Shown here: positions 25,401 through 37,400 of the stretch, piece after piece
Position numbering within the stretch: position 1 is the first letter of the stretch
Layout of the letters: each line of letters begins with the position of its first letter
From: Phoronis australis
Lineage: Eukaryota > Phoronida > Phoronidae
Assembly: GCA_002633005.1 (NCBI GenBank)
Contig: NMRA01000144.1
Location: 380,924 to 442,923 of the forward strand
DNA: 62,000 nt
Direction: 5' to 3'
The notes under the pieces: generated by a model
Seen by the model: the letters and a program-made list of their open reading frames with translations, nothing else
The model's database searches: none
Told to the model about the DNA's origin: nothing
Program-made: the position numbers and the translations under genes

Positions 25401-28400
25401 AGGTATACAGCCGAATCTCGTCGATATGTTTGCTGAAGTGGCCAGGAAACTTGATGATGATGTGAGACATTTGATATGTATCTGTATGGTGATATCTGGA
25501 ATTACATTTTGTTCAAACTATTTGTATCACTTATACGTGCAGATATCTGATGTGTATGTCTTAAGCTGGTTGTTATTCGAGAGAGTTTTTTTCCATTCTT
25601 TATACTTGTCATTTACCAGGTAGTGCTTAGCTCAGAATATTTGTGCAGCTTCACACATATTAGGCGACTGTACCTAAGTACGCACATGTACGGTACCTCA
25701 TGCTAATGAAGAGCAACATGCCGTGGGAGGCTTTCAAAGCAAAGGTGACCCCAGATTGAGACGGGTCATTGTGATACCACCCACAGTTTGTTCATCTTTA
25801 GTTACTGCGCTTAAAAACCTGCTTGACCTAAAGTAGAAAATTATAACGTGTACCAGTAAAGTGGGTTAAAAATTTATTTCCTAAACTACATTTATTTTGT
25901 GGGCCTTGTGATTTTTTGCAGTTATGATACCAGACTTTCTTGTATTTCATTGCAAATGAGATTAAAAAGTGATTACAATTTCTAATGGAACATTATGCAA
26001 TTAAAATACTTTGTGTGTTAAAGTGAGATGGAAATTCCTAGGCATCAGTAGTTTGGCATTTCTCCCACCATATATACACCAGGTGTCTTCAAATTTTCAG
26101 AATGTCATGGAGCTGTGGAAAATGGTTCAGTACATGACAGACATTCCAGTTGCTAGTGTGTCATCAGCTCGAGAGACACGCACCAGTAATGCAGTGCAGA
26201 GGAGTATGATACAGCAGGCTAAGAAGTATCTAGAACAGAGGTGAGTGTCTTATGAGTATGATCCAGCAGGCTAAGAGGTATCTAGAGCAGAGGTGACTTT
26301 GTTGTGAGTATGGTCCAGTAAACTAAGAGGTGACTAGAACTGAGGTGAGTGTGTTATGACTATGGTCCAGCAGGCTAAGACGTATCTAGAACGGAGGTGA
26401 GTTTGTTATGAGTATGGTCCAGCAGGCTAAGAGGTATCTAGAACAGAGGTGACTTTGTTGTGAGTATGGTCCAGTAGGCTAAGAGGTGTCTAGAACTGAG
26501 GTGAGTGTGTTATGAGTTGATATGATCCAGCAGGCTAAGAAGTATCTAGAACAGAGGTGAGTGTATTGTGAGTATGGTCCAGCAGACTAAGAGGTATACA
26601 GAACAGAGGTGAGTTTCCTTTGAATTTAATAGTAAAGAATAAGTTGGTGTAAATCAAAAGTTATTTTGTAACAGGTTTACATTCACTTTAATGCAATTAT
26701 TGAATAATTATAATTTTGAAATATGTAACGTTCCTTTGTTAAGACACCTTTGGTGAAGTTATTAATGCTTGCCATGATGTAGTCAAATTATTCTCAGTAC
26801 ATTTTACAACAGTTGACAGGATAAACACTTCCATAACTGTGCCATGGTGATGGTACAGTGGCTTTAGAAATAACATTCATCGTTGATAGGCATATTCAAA
26901 CATTCATCTGTTCTATGTCAAGGATGTAATGACACACAAATAACACTCGGATGTACATGGGATATATTTTGTATGCTACCATGACTTAATTATCAGAAAT
27001 TTGAAATCAGTATGAAGAATTATATTTTTGTTAATTTAATATGTTGTTTTTCAGTTATGCGAAGTTTATCATGTCAACCATCTATGGCAACTTACGCCAA
27101 GCACAGCTAGGGGGCGTACCTGGTACTTACCATCTGGTGCGCAGTTTTCTCAACGTCAGACTTTCACCATCCACCCCCGGCTTGGAGGTAATGAGATTAA
27201 AACATTCTATTTTGAACACTGTGCTGTCAAAGCCTCTTTGTTCATTACATGTGTTGGATATATGACTTGGTAGTGGGAGATTTCCTCCAAGCAATGTTGA
27301 CTGATTGTTTTGGACTGAAAAATGTAGTCAGTATTTTGTAACTGCTGAAATGTGGATTAAGTGTATGTGATGGGAATGGATGGATGTCTATCGTTGCACC
27401 TTACTCGCATTGTCCGTTTTTTATTTTGGACACTTTAATGGTTATTTTGATGTCGGTATGTGTTAATTAATTGTAAAAGTGACAAAGTTTTTAATAACTG
27501 CTGTTTGCGACACACCAGTGTTGTCACATGTCAATACTTTGCGTTGCTTTTGTTTATTTTGACTGGTATCTCTCTAGTATGTGTATTTCTGAAGGTTAAT
27601 AATCAACTTTGATTGCACCTTATCAGTTTTCATGTTGTTTTGCTAACCTGCACTAAAGATAAATGTGAGAACGAGGATTTTTTTTTTGTAGAATAATTTC
27701 AAGCTTGTTCTAATAGGTGTTTTGGGAAATAAATGTGAATGAATTTACGCTTAAGCTAATGAGGAAATTGTAGTAGGCAAGCACCCTGCGTTGTTGGAAT
27801 ATATTTATTACAAATCGCTTGGTCCGTTTTGATCACAGCCAAGTACATTCTGTAGGATAGGCTTTAAAATCCATATGTTCTATGACAAAATGATAGTTGA
27901 CAGTGTGCCATTTTTCAAATCATGTTCTCAAAACGGTGAACTGCGTTTTAATTGGACAACAAACTCAACTGCAAGTGCTGTCATTGTTGCCAACTAAATG
28001 CATACTTCTAGGAGTAGTGTCATCTACTACGAAACTTGCGTGTATGTTTTTGTTACGGTCAACCAAGTACTAGACAAGTTCTGAGAACAACACATTGGTC
28101 TGCTAACTGAATGGCCTGTCTAGTAATGCCAGTGTACAACACCTTGTTATTTCACAGAATGGCCTTGTGGATGGTCACCCTGTGTGGGCCATGATCTATT
28201 ACTGCATTCGTTGTGGAGATCTAGATGCTGCCTGGCAGGTTATTCGCAGTGCTGAGTAAGTATTGAGACGTGTCTCATTGTCATTTGTGGTCTGCTATGT
28301 CAATGCTTTGGAAAAAAGCTTTGAACTCTGTATTCCTCTATATATTATATATATTTCCGTTTAGTATTGATTGAATATATAATTTTTTTCTTAAAAGATA

Positions 28401-31400
28401 AAAGGGTGTTGTATCAAGGAATCCAAATATTTGGTTTATGGACAATGTAAATACTTTCATAAGCTTGGATGCTTTACTCTCTATTTCTGATGGTTTCCTA
28501 ATACCATAAAAATGTGGTTGTTATTTTAATTAGTATTTGTGTTGAGAATCTGTGTATGTTGTGAAAATGAAGGATTGATTACTCTTAGTCAGTGACAGTC
28601 AAATTTTCTATCAGATTCACGAAACTGTTTCAACTATAATAAATAACCTGCTACTGCTGGTGTGTGGAAATCTGGTCAACCTTATAATATTCACAAACCT
28701 TGTTACGCATTGAACACATGGAAATCAGGACTCCACAAATTTCCTCATCAGCTAGATACTACTATTGTATAAACTGACGCCTGGTGTAAGTATGACTGGC
28801 GCTAATTGGAAAGACTATTCATTTAGGCTATTAAGTATTAATGAGACGTTGCCTTCAGCATGACGGGTATTAAAAGAAATTTGCTGCCCAAATAATCCAA
28901 ATTTTGCCAGAGGAATGTGTACCTGCCTCTCCACACTCTCTTACTGTGGTGTTATAAGATGTGCCATTAATGTTTTCATTTCAGAAAATTGCTGGACGAA
29001 TTTCCGTCCTATTTCAAAGAGTACATGTCCTCAGAGGATCACAGACTTGGTATGGGAAGTGAACAGAGAATCAAGCTACATTATAGAAGGGCTATTAAGA
29101 CTTGTACAGATCCCTTCAAAAGGTTGGTGTTGTCAATGTCANTTTTTTGAGTAGAATAATTTCAAGCTTGTTCTAATAGGTGATTTGGGAAATAAATGTG
29201 AATGAATTTACGCTTAAGCTAATGAGGAAATTGTAGTAGGCAAGCACCCTGCATTGTTGGAATATATTTATTACAAATCTCTTGGTCCGTTTTGATCACA
29301 GCCAAGTACATTCTGTTGGATAGGCTTTAGAATCCATATGTTCTATGACAAAATGATAGTTGACAGTGTGCCATTTTTCAAATCATGCTCTCAAAACGGT
29401 GAACTGTGTTTTAATTGGACAACAAACTCAACTGCAAGTGCTGTCATTGTTGCCAACTAAATGCATACTTCTAGGAGTAGTGTCATCTACTACGAAATTT
29501 GCGTGTATGTTTTTGTTACGGTCAACCAAGTACTAGTTCTGAGAACAACACATTGGTCTGCTAACTGAATGGCCTGTCTAGTAATGCCAGTGTACAACAC
29601 CTTGTTATTTCACAGAATGGCCTTGTAGATGGTCACCCTGTGTGGGCCATGATCTATTACTGCATTCGTTGTGGAGATCTAGATGCTGCGTGGCAGGTTA
29701 TTCGCAGTGCTGAGTAAGTATTGAGACGTGTCTCATTGTCATTTGTAGTCTGCTATGTCAAACTACTTTCGCTGCATTCATGCTTTGGAAAAAAGCTTTG
29801 AACTCTGTATTCCTCTATATATTATATATATTTCCGTTTAGTATTGATTGAATATATAATTTTTTTCTTAAAAGATAAAAGGGTGTCGTATCAAGGAATC
29901 CAAATATTTGGTTTATGGAAAATGTAAATACTTTCATAAGCTTGGATGCTTTACTCTCTATTTCCTAATATCATAAAAATGTGGTTGTTATTTTAATTAG
30001 TATTTGTGTTGAGAATCTGTGTATGTTGTGAAAATGAAGGAATGATTACTCCTAGTCAGTGACAGTCAAATTTTCTATCAGATTCACGAAACTGTTTCAA
30101 CTATAATAAATAACCTGCTACTGCTGGTGTGGGGAAATCTGGTAAACCTTATAATATTCACAAACCTTGTTACGCATTGAACACATTGAAATCAGGACTC
30201 CACAAATTTCCTCATTAGCTAGATACTACTATTGTATAAACTGACGCCTGGTGTAAGTATGACTGGCGCTAATTGGAAAGACTATTCATTTAGGCTATTA
30301 AGTATTAATGAGACGTTGTCTTCAGCACAACGGGTATTAAAAGAAATTTGCTGCCCAAATAATCCAAATTTTGCCAGAGGAATGTGTACCTGCCTCTCCC
30401 CACTCTCTTACTGTGGTGTTATAAGATGTGCCATTAATGTTTTCATTTCAGAAAATTGCTGGACGAATTTCCGTCCTATTTCAAAGAATACATGTCCTCA
30501 GAGGATCACAGACTTGGTATGGGAAGTGAACAGAGAATCAAGCTACATTATAGAAGGGCTATTAAGACTTGTACAGATCCCTTCAAAAGGTTGGTGTTGT
30601 CAATGTCACTTTGAAACTACAGTTTTGCAAATAGCTTTCACAGAATATATATATCATGATAACTACTTCAACTAGATAAGCAAATTCCTTAAAATTAATG
30701 GTGCTGTCCTGTTAGACTGCATGCTTTATCATTGGTAGTAGAGATCCATGCAATGTCTAATTATCACAAATCTATATGAACTTGTGTCTCTCTTTAACTG
30801 GATATAAACCCGCCTTCTGGTACAAAAAACAACTTGTGAAATTGGTCTTAATTTGTGTGTTAGTCAAATTAGAGGTGACTTATGACCTGGAAAAGATTGA
30901 CAATTGGCTATTGCTTGAGTTCAGGCTCTACACATTGTCTTGTCACAGTGGGTCATTTTTTGCACTGAACGTAGTCTCTAGCAGTAATTGCTAAAGCCAC
31001 TTCACAGGGGTCCCGCATTTTGAGATCCATTGGATCTCGAAATACGGGACCCCCAGTAGATGACTGTTACCACAGTAATAAAGGGTTAGTTCTTAGTAAC
31101 GAAAGCTACAAATCACTTTTCATTTGAGAAAGGAACAAGTTGAGACCAAAATGTCTAAATTAAAATAAACTTTGTTTTCTTTTACGGAATGGTTTATGGG
31201 TGCTTTAAGTGTCAAGTCATCCCTGCACCACTTTCTTGTTCAGTAGTTTACAAAAACTGACGTGTCTTCTCGTTATAAAGAGTGTACAACACAATACTGC
31301 AATTATCTCTGATTTGCACATGATCTTGTGATTTCCGTCACAATTTTTCATTTAACTTAAACAAACACTAACAAATTTCAACCGCATTTGTCAACCTTTT

Positions 31401-34400
31401 TAAAAGTATATTCCCGGCGAGCAAAGTAATAATTGATTGTACAATAAATTGGCAGCAGCACAGGATTGAATGTTCCTCTGATGATTCCCCACATGTTAAA
31501 CAATGGAGTATTTTAAGCATATTTGAATGAACACAGACCTTGATAATTGCAATTAATGGCAGACCATGGCCAGAATTGGCTTTGTGTAATGAAATCACAA
31601 AAACAATGGATTTTGTTGTTTTATATCAATAATAATCCCAAAACTTTGATTTTCTGCCTCAAAAACTATAACAGAGAACGTAACAGTTTTTATGGTTTTG
31701 TTTACTTTTACTTGTTGTTCAAAAGTGAGAGTAACAGTGCTCTATCAAAAGTGTGTTAGATTTTCACGCTTGTACCTCAGAAGCGACCTTGACATTTGAT
31801 TTACTTTAAAAACAGATGAGCAAGATGAGTGCTTTAATTGTATGGCAGGTGAGCATAGTTATCCACACTGCTTAGTAGTATGCAGTTTTCTTGCCACAAA
31901 ATGGTAATAGAAATATTTATGGTCGCATTTCTGTACCAGACGCATGTAAAGTGCATATGATTGAGCCAAACCCATGGGCATGCCAACTCGCCAACTGGAG
32001 TAGAGGTCAATTCTGACCGAGAGTCAGAAACAGATGAAATGGCTGCGTAAATTCGTAATCATTGTCGAAAGTCGAATCTCTGATTAATTACAGATTAAAT
32101 TTTATTTCAAACTCGATTTTCAAGGTGCTTAAATGAAAAAATGTCACTTAATTAATTAATACAAGACAGTATAAATTTTCAACTTACATTTGTAGGCTAT
32201 GTTATGGGTAGAAAACTATTTGTTGTTACATGGCAATGTCGTAAAAATGATTATATGTGGTATTATAATTTAAAGTAAAAGTAATATGTTATAGTTTTTC
32301 ATAGAATCTAATTGTCCCTTTAAAGTCAGTAATTTTTTGTCATGGCTGTTGTGACCTCAAATCCGTACGGTGTGTTGCTTGTCCACTATGTTACAGACCA
32401 ATTGAACTGATGTGTTCATTCTATTTTCTTGTCTCCCAACTTTGCAGGGCGGTCTACTGTATTGTGGGTTGCTGTGACCCCAGCGAAGTCCATGCAGAGG
32501 TGGCTGATAAGACAGATGACTACTTATGGATCAAGCTCTGTCAAATACGTTTGGATGATCGCGAGGACGAGGGGTCATCTCAGGACAGGTTGACCTTGGC
32601 AGAGTTCCAGACACAATTACTGGAAGGATATGGTATAGTTGTGTGACTGTATACCTATGTTTATTTGTTTTTGTCTAATGTATGACATTTAGCTTTCAAT
32701 GTCTGGTATGTGAATTTGCAGTTGGTATTTGTTGATTAGGAGCACAGTTTGTATGCCATTTTTGTTTGTTACATCACTCTGTGTCATGTTTGTCAGTTTT
32801 TTATTAAATTTAATAATTTCCAACTACACCTTATATGCTTTGTATTTGTTTTGTAAGCTGTGCCAATATCCTGGCAACAAGATTTGGGTTTTTTTAAGCG
32901 AAGATGCAAGTATTTTGAAATGCCTAATTCCTTCTCCTTATCCCAGTGCACATTTGACTTAAGTCAAAAATCTTCATTTGGAATACAGTACAACAAAAAG
33001 TTAACTGCTCATTGGGTTTGTAAAAACTTGTACATGCAGTACGCAAAGCAGTAGTTTCCAATCCTTCATGACCGACACTGGTGTTGATTTTGTTCCTATT
33101 GTATTAGCCTATTGTTTTTAGTAAGTTAATGTATTCAGAGTATGGTTGAGTTTAGCAGACTCTACTTTTATTGCAGGTGAGTCTCACTTCAATGCTTACC
33201 ACCAGCCTCATCTCTATTTCCAAGTACTCTGGCTGACTGGTCAGTTTGAGGCGGCTATAGAGTTCCTGTCTCGTGTTGACCGCCTGCGCTGTCATGCAGT
33301 ACATGTTGCTCTTGTATTGTATCAGCTCAATCTTCTCCTTCTGCCTCATCCTCAGGCGCAGCTTTGTGAGTATCAACTTGTGTCTCATGCAGAAACGCAA
33401 AATTGCTCATTTGCACTGTTTAGAAATTCAAAAAACGTCAAAGCGTGGCCATTGACCTCTAGAAAGTCCGTCTTGAAATTTCCCTTACCGTTGTAGTTCT
33501 TTACGTTTGTTGCCATACAGGACAACCTAAATTGCTTAAGAAAGTCGTNCAAAAACACAATGGATTTTGTTGTTGTTTTATATCAACAATAATCCTAAAA
33601 CTGTGATTTTCTGCCTCAAAAACTATAACAGAGAACTTAACCGTTTTTAAGACTTTGTTTACTTTTACTTGTTGTTCAAAAGTGAGAGTAACAGTGCTCT
33701 ATCAAAAGTGTGTTAGATTTTCACGCTCGTACCTCAAAAGCGACTTTGACAATTGATGTACTTTAAAAACAGATGAGCAAGATGAGTGCTTTAATTGTAT
33801 GGCAGGTGAGTATAGTTATCCACACTGTTTAGTAGTATGCAGTTTTCTTGCCACAAAAATGGCAATAGAAATATTTATGATCGCATTGCTGTACCAGACG
33901 CATGTAAAGTGCATATGATTGGGCCAAACCCATGGGCATGCCAACTCACCAACTGGAGTAGAGGTCAATTCTGACCGAGAGTCAGAAACAGATGAACTAG
34001 CTGCGTACATTCGTAATCGTTGTCGAAAGTTGAATCTCTGATTAATTACAGATTAAATTTTATTTCAAAACTCGATTGTCAAGGTGCTTAAATGAAAAAA
34101 ATGTCAATTAATTAATACAAGACAGTGTAAATTTTCAACTTACCTTTGTAGGCCATCTTATGGGTAGAAAACTTTATTTGTTGTTGCATTTACTGCCTCA
34201 TGGCAATGTCGTAAAATGATTATGTGGTATTATAATTTAAAGTAAAAGTAATATGTTATAGTTTTTCATAGAGTCTAATTGTCCCTTTAAAGTCAGTAAT
34301 TCTTTGTCATGGCTGTTGTGACCTCAAATCCGTACGGTCTGTTGCTTGTCCATTATGTTGCAGACCAATTGAACTGATGTGTTCATTCTATTTTCTTGTC

Positions 34401-37400
34401 TCCCCACTTCACAGGGCGGTCTACTGTATTGTGGGTTGCTGTGACCCCAGCGAAGTCCATGCAGAGGTGGCTGATAAGACAGATGACTACTTATGGATCA
34501 AGCTGTGTCAAATACGTTTGGATGATCGTGAGGACGAGGGGTCAGCTCAGGACAGGCTGACCTTGGCAGAGTTCCAGACACAATTACTGGAAGGATATGG
34601 TATAGTTGTGTGACTGGATACCTCTGTTTATTCGTTTTTGTCTAATGTATAACATTTAGCTTTCAATGTCTAGTATGTGAATTTGCAGTTGATATTTGTT
34701 GATTAGGAGCACAGTTTGCATGCCATTTTTGTTTGTTACATCACTCTGTGTCATGTTTGTCAGTTTTATTAAATTTACAATGCTAATTTTTAACTACACC
34801 TGACATGCTTTGATTTTGTTTTGTAAGCTGTACCAATATCCTTGCAACAAGATTTAGGTTTTTTCAAGCAAAGATGCAAGTATTTTGAAATGCCTAATTC
34901 CTTCTCCTTATCCCAGTGCACATTTGACTTGAGTCAAAAGTCTTCATTTGGAAAAACTTGTACATGCCGTACGCAAAGCTGCAGTTTCCAATCCTTCATG
35001 ACCGACACTGGTGTTGATTTTGTTCCTATTGTATAAGCCTATTGTTTTTTAGTAAGTTAATGTATTCAGATTATGGTTGAGTTTAGCAGACTCTACATTT
35101 ATTGCAGGTGAGTCTCACTTCAATGCTTACCACCAGCCTCATCTCTATTTCCAAGTACTCTGGCTGACTGGTCAGTTTGAGGCGGCTATAGAGTTCCTGT
35201 CTCGTGTTGACCGCCTGCGCTGTCATGCAGTACATGTTGCTCTTGTATTGTATCAGCTCAATCTTCTCCTTCTGCCTCATCCTCAGGCGCAGCTTTGTGA
35301 GTATCAACTTGTGTCTCATGCAGAAACGCAAAATTGCTCATTTGCACTGTTTAGAAATTCAAAAAACATCAAAGCGTAGCCATTGACCTCTAGAAAGTCC
35401 GTCTTGAAATTTCCCTTACCGTTGTAGTTCTTTACGTTTGTTGCCATACAGGACAACCTAAATTGCTTAAGAAAGTCGTCGGGCTGACCAGCTTTTCCAA
35501 CATTTTCCATTTATAACAAGTCCATCCACAAGTCATATCTCATTTCCAACTGAAATATCAAACCATTACAATCATAGCAAGGGTATTTGTTTAAAAAATT
35601 CCAGTTTGATAGGATCAACCAGTTCGATAACACTTTTGAGGAGTTATTGGACAAGATGTACATCTATAACAAAAAAGAAACTGGACGGGTATGCGTGTCA
35701 AAAGTTGATTGGCAAACTTGTTATGACTTGTCTTTAATTGGTTTGGTTATGAGTACTGACTGTTAGTGGTAGTCATTTGCTGTACGCTGTATCATTTTTA
35801 TTTTCAGTATCCAAAGAATCCGCCGATCCTTCACCTTTGCGTCGTCTCAACTTTTCCCGCCTTGTTATGATGTACACACGCAAGTTTGAGAACACAGACC
35901 CAAGGGAAGCACTTCAATATTTTTACTTTTTGAGGTGAGGTGCTATGGCAGCTAGGTCTCTTCTATTGGGGTCTCGATTTCCTCCATGTTTGGTCTAAGA
36001 CTCATCTGCTAGGTACTAGATCTCTTGTGTATGGTCAGACTGTGCCACTATACTGAGCAGACAAAATGGTGTGGAATTTACTGTTATTTTGACTTTGCGT
36101 GTACAGTCGCCGTATTGGGAACTACAGGAAAACCAGACAGAAAGTTAGCCAGGTGGAAATACTATTGTATCTGCATTTATGGCATGGTGGAATTTGTTGT
36201 CTGTGCTGAGTAATAGTATTTTGAATTCTTTGATTGCTTTATCATGTTCTGATATTGTGAGAGAATGTAGACAAAAGCGATGGGTTAGGTTTTCGTGCAT
36301 GAATGTTATGGTGAAAAGCTAATGTTGGCGGTTGATAGAGAATGAGAATTGTATTCAAGATTGATGAGAGGTTTTTGGCTCTAACATGTATAATGTTAAA
36401 GTTTGAAATAATAGGTTGGGGTCGGGAATGGCAGACTGTAGAGTGCAACATGTTACATATTGTGACAGGATGATGGCCAGAATGTGAAGTTAGAACTTGG
36501 GAATAAGTGGGATTTGTACAGTCTTACAGGAGGTGCTATAGGCATCTGCTTTTGTTTTGTTGGGCTCTGAGGTTGAATGTTGTGAGAGCGGAGGGATTGT
36601 GGGTAAGATTTATGACAGTAGTCCCCATGCCAGGTTGCATACTAGAATAAGGAAGATTGATGGAAGGGTTAGAATCTAAATTTTTCTGTTTTATTTGAAA
36701 ATTCTTTACTCTTCAAACATTGTCAGACATTCAAGAGAATTAGTTGTTCTTGTGTAGTAATCAATGTATTGTAATTATTGTAAAATGTCAATTTTCAGAG
36801 ATTTGAAAACTAGTGAAGGTGAAAGCCTGTTCCTACTCTGCATCAGTGAACTAGTCTTGGAAACAAGAGAGGTTTGTTGGATTTTAACTTGTCATTAAGG
36901 TTGCATTTCTAATACTAAGTCACTGATAACATTATATTCTTCAAAGTTTGCTACTGAAAATTCTTTTTCTTGTTGCTATTGTTACATGTGGTTCAAATTT
37001 TTATTATTTTAAATTTTATTATTTTCAGTTTGAAATGTTGCTAGGAAAGTTGGACAAAGATGGAAGTCGGAAAGTAAGTTGGTTTAATTGTTATTAACGA
37101 CTGCTGGCAGGTGTTGCAGTTGAAACCCTGTGGCACATTTTGTCTGCGGTGGAATCGTAAGTAAAAAGACTTACTTTGACAATGTGTAAATTCACTTGAT
37201 GTGATTAAAAAGAGACAGTGCTTGACATCAAAGTTTGGCCATTTAAGATTACTGTGTCAAGGAGCTCTTGTGATTTCCTTTATAATATTTAGACCTTCAA
37301 GTCAGTTTTTCTTGTGTAAGATTACTTTGTAAACGTTTTGATGGCATTTCATGAATTTCCACTCTGTATTATTTCAATCCCAAAGTATCAGTACCATGTT

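Larger units (their letters stand above)
27683..29141 (+). repeat. First copy (A) of a 1.46-kb tandem block holding NUP93 exons 9-10
   Basis: This block aligns along its whole length with 29143-30607, exon and intron alike, with scattered base changes and small indels. It stops at the single N at 29142, and its last bases (TTGTCAATGTCA) equal the end of block B. A boundary exactly at an N suggests two alleles joined by the assembler. Confidence 0.9.
29143..30607 (+). repeat. Second copy (B) of the exon 9-10 block
   Basis: It is the same as 27683-29141 with about a few percent differences, including a 20-base insertion near 29762 and a loss of about 10 bases near 29960. It runs on into unique intron sequence at about 30608. 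Confidence 0.9.
31597..33548 (+). repeat. First copy (A) of a 1.95-kb tandem block holding NUP93 exons 11-12
   Basis: It aligns throughout with 33550-35478 and ends at the N at 33549, with the same last bases (AAGAAAGTCGT) as copy B. Differences are mainly intronic single bases and short indels, including a deletion in B matching about 32990-33030 of A. Confidence 0.9.
33550..35478 (+). repeat. Second copy (B) of the exon 11-12 block
   Basis: It matches 31597-33548 and continues into unique intron sequence after AAGAAAGTCGT. Confidence 0.9.

Noticed and set aside
28915-30675. Continuous plus-strand frames across exon 10 copies, such as 30232-30675
   Set aside because: The frame differs from the Nup93 frame; it is a shadow of the real exon extended into intron.
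31007-31053. microRNA precursor
   Set aside because: The loop has only three bases and the stem is just 22 bp, too short for usual processing.
27683-35478. True duplication of NUP93 exons to make a longer protein
   Set aside because: Joining duplicated pairs breaks the frame in both cases, and the block borders fall exactly on single Ns, so allelic assembly joins are more likely.
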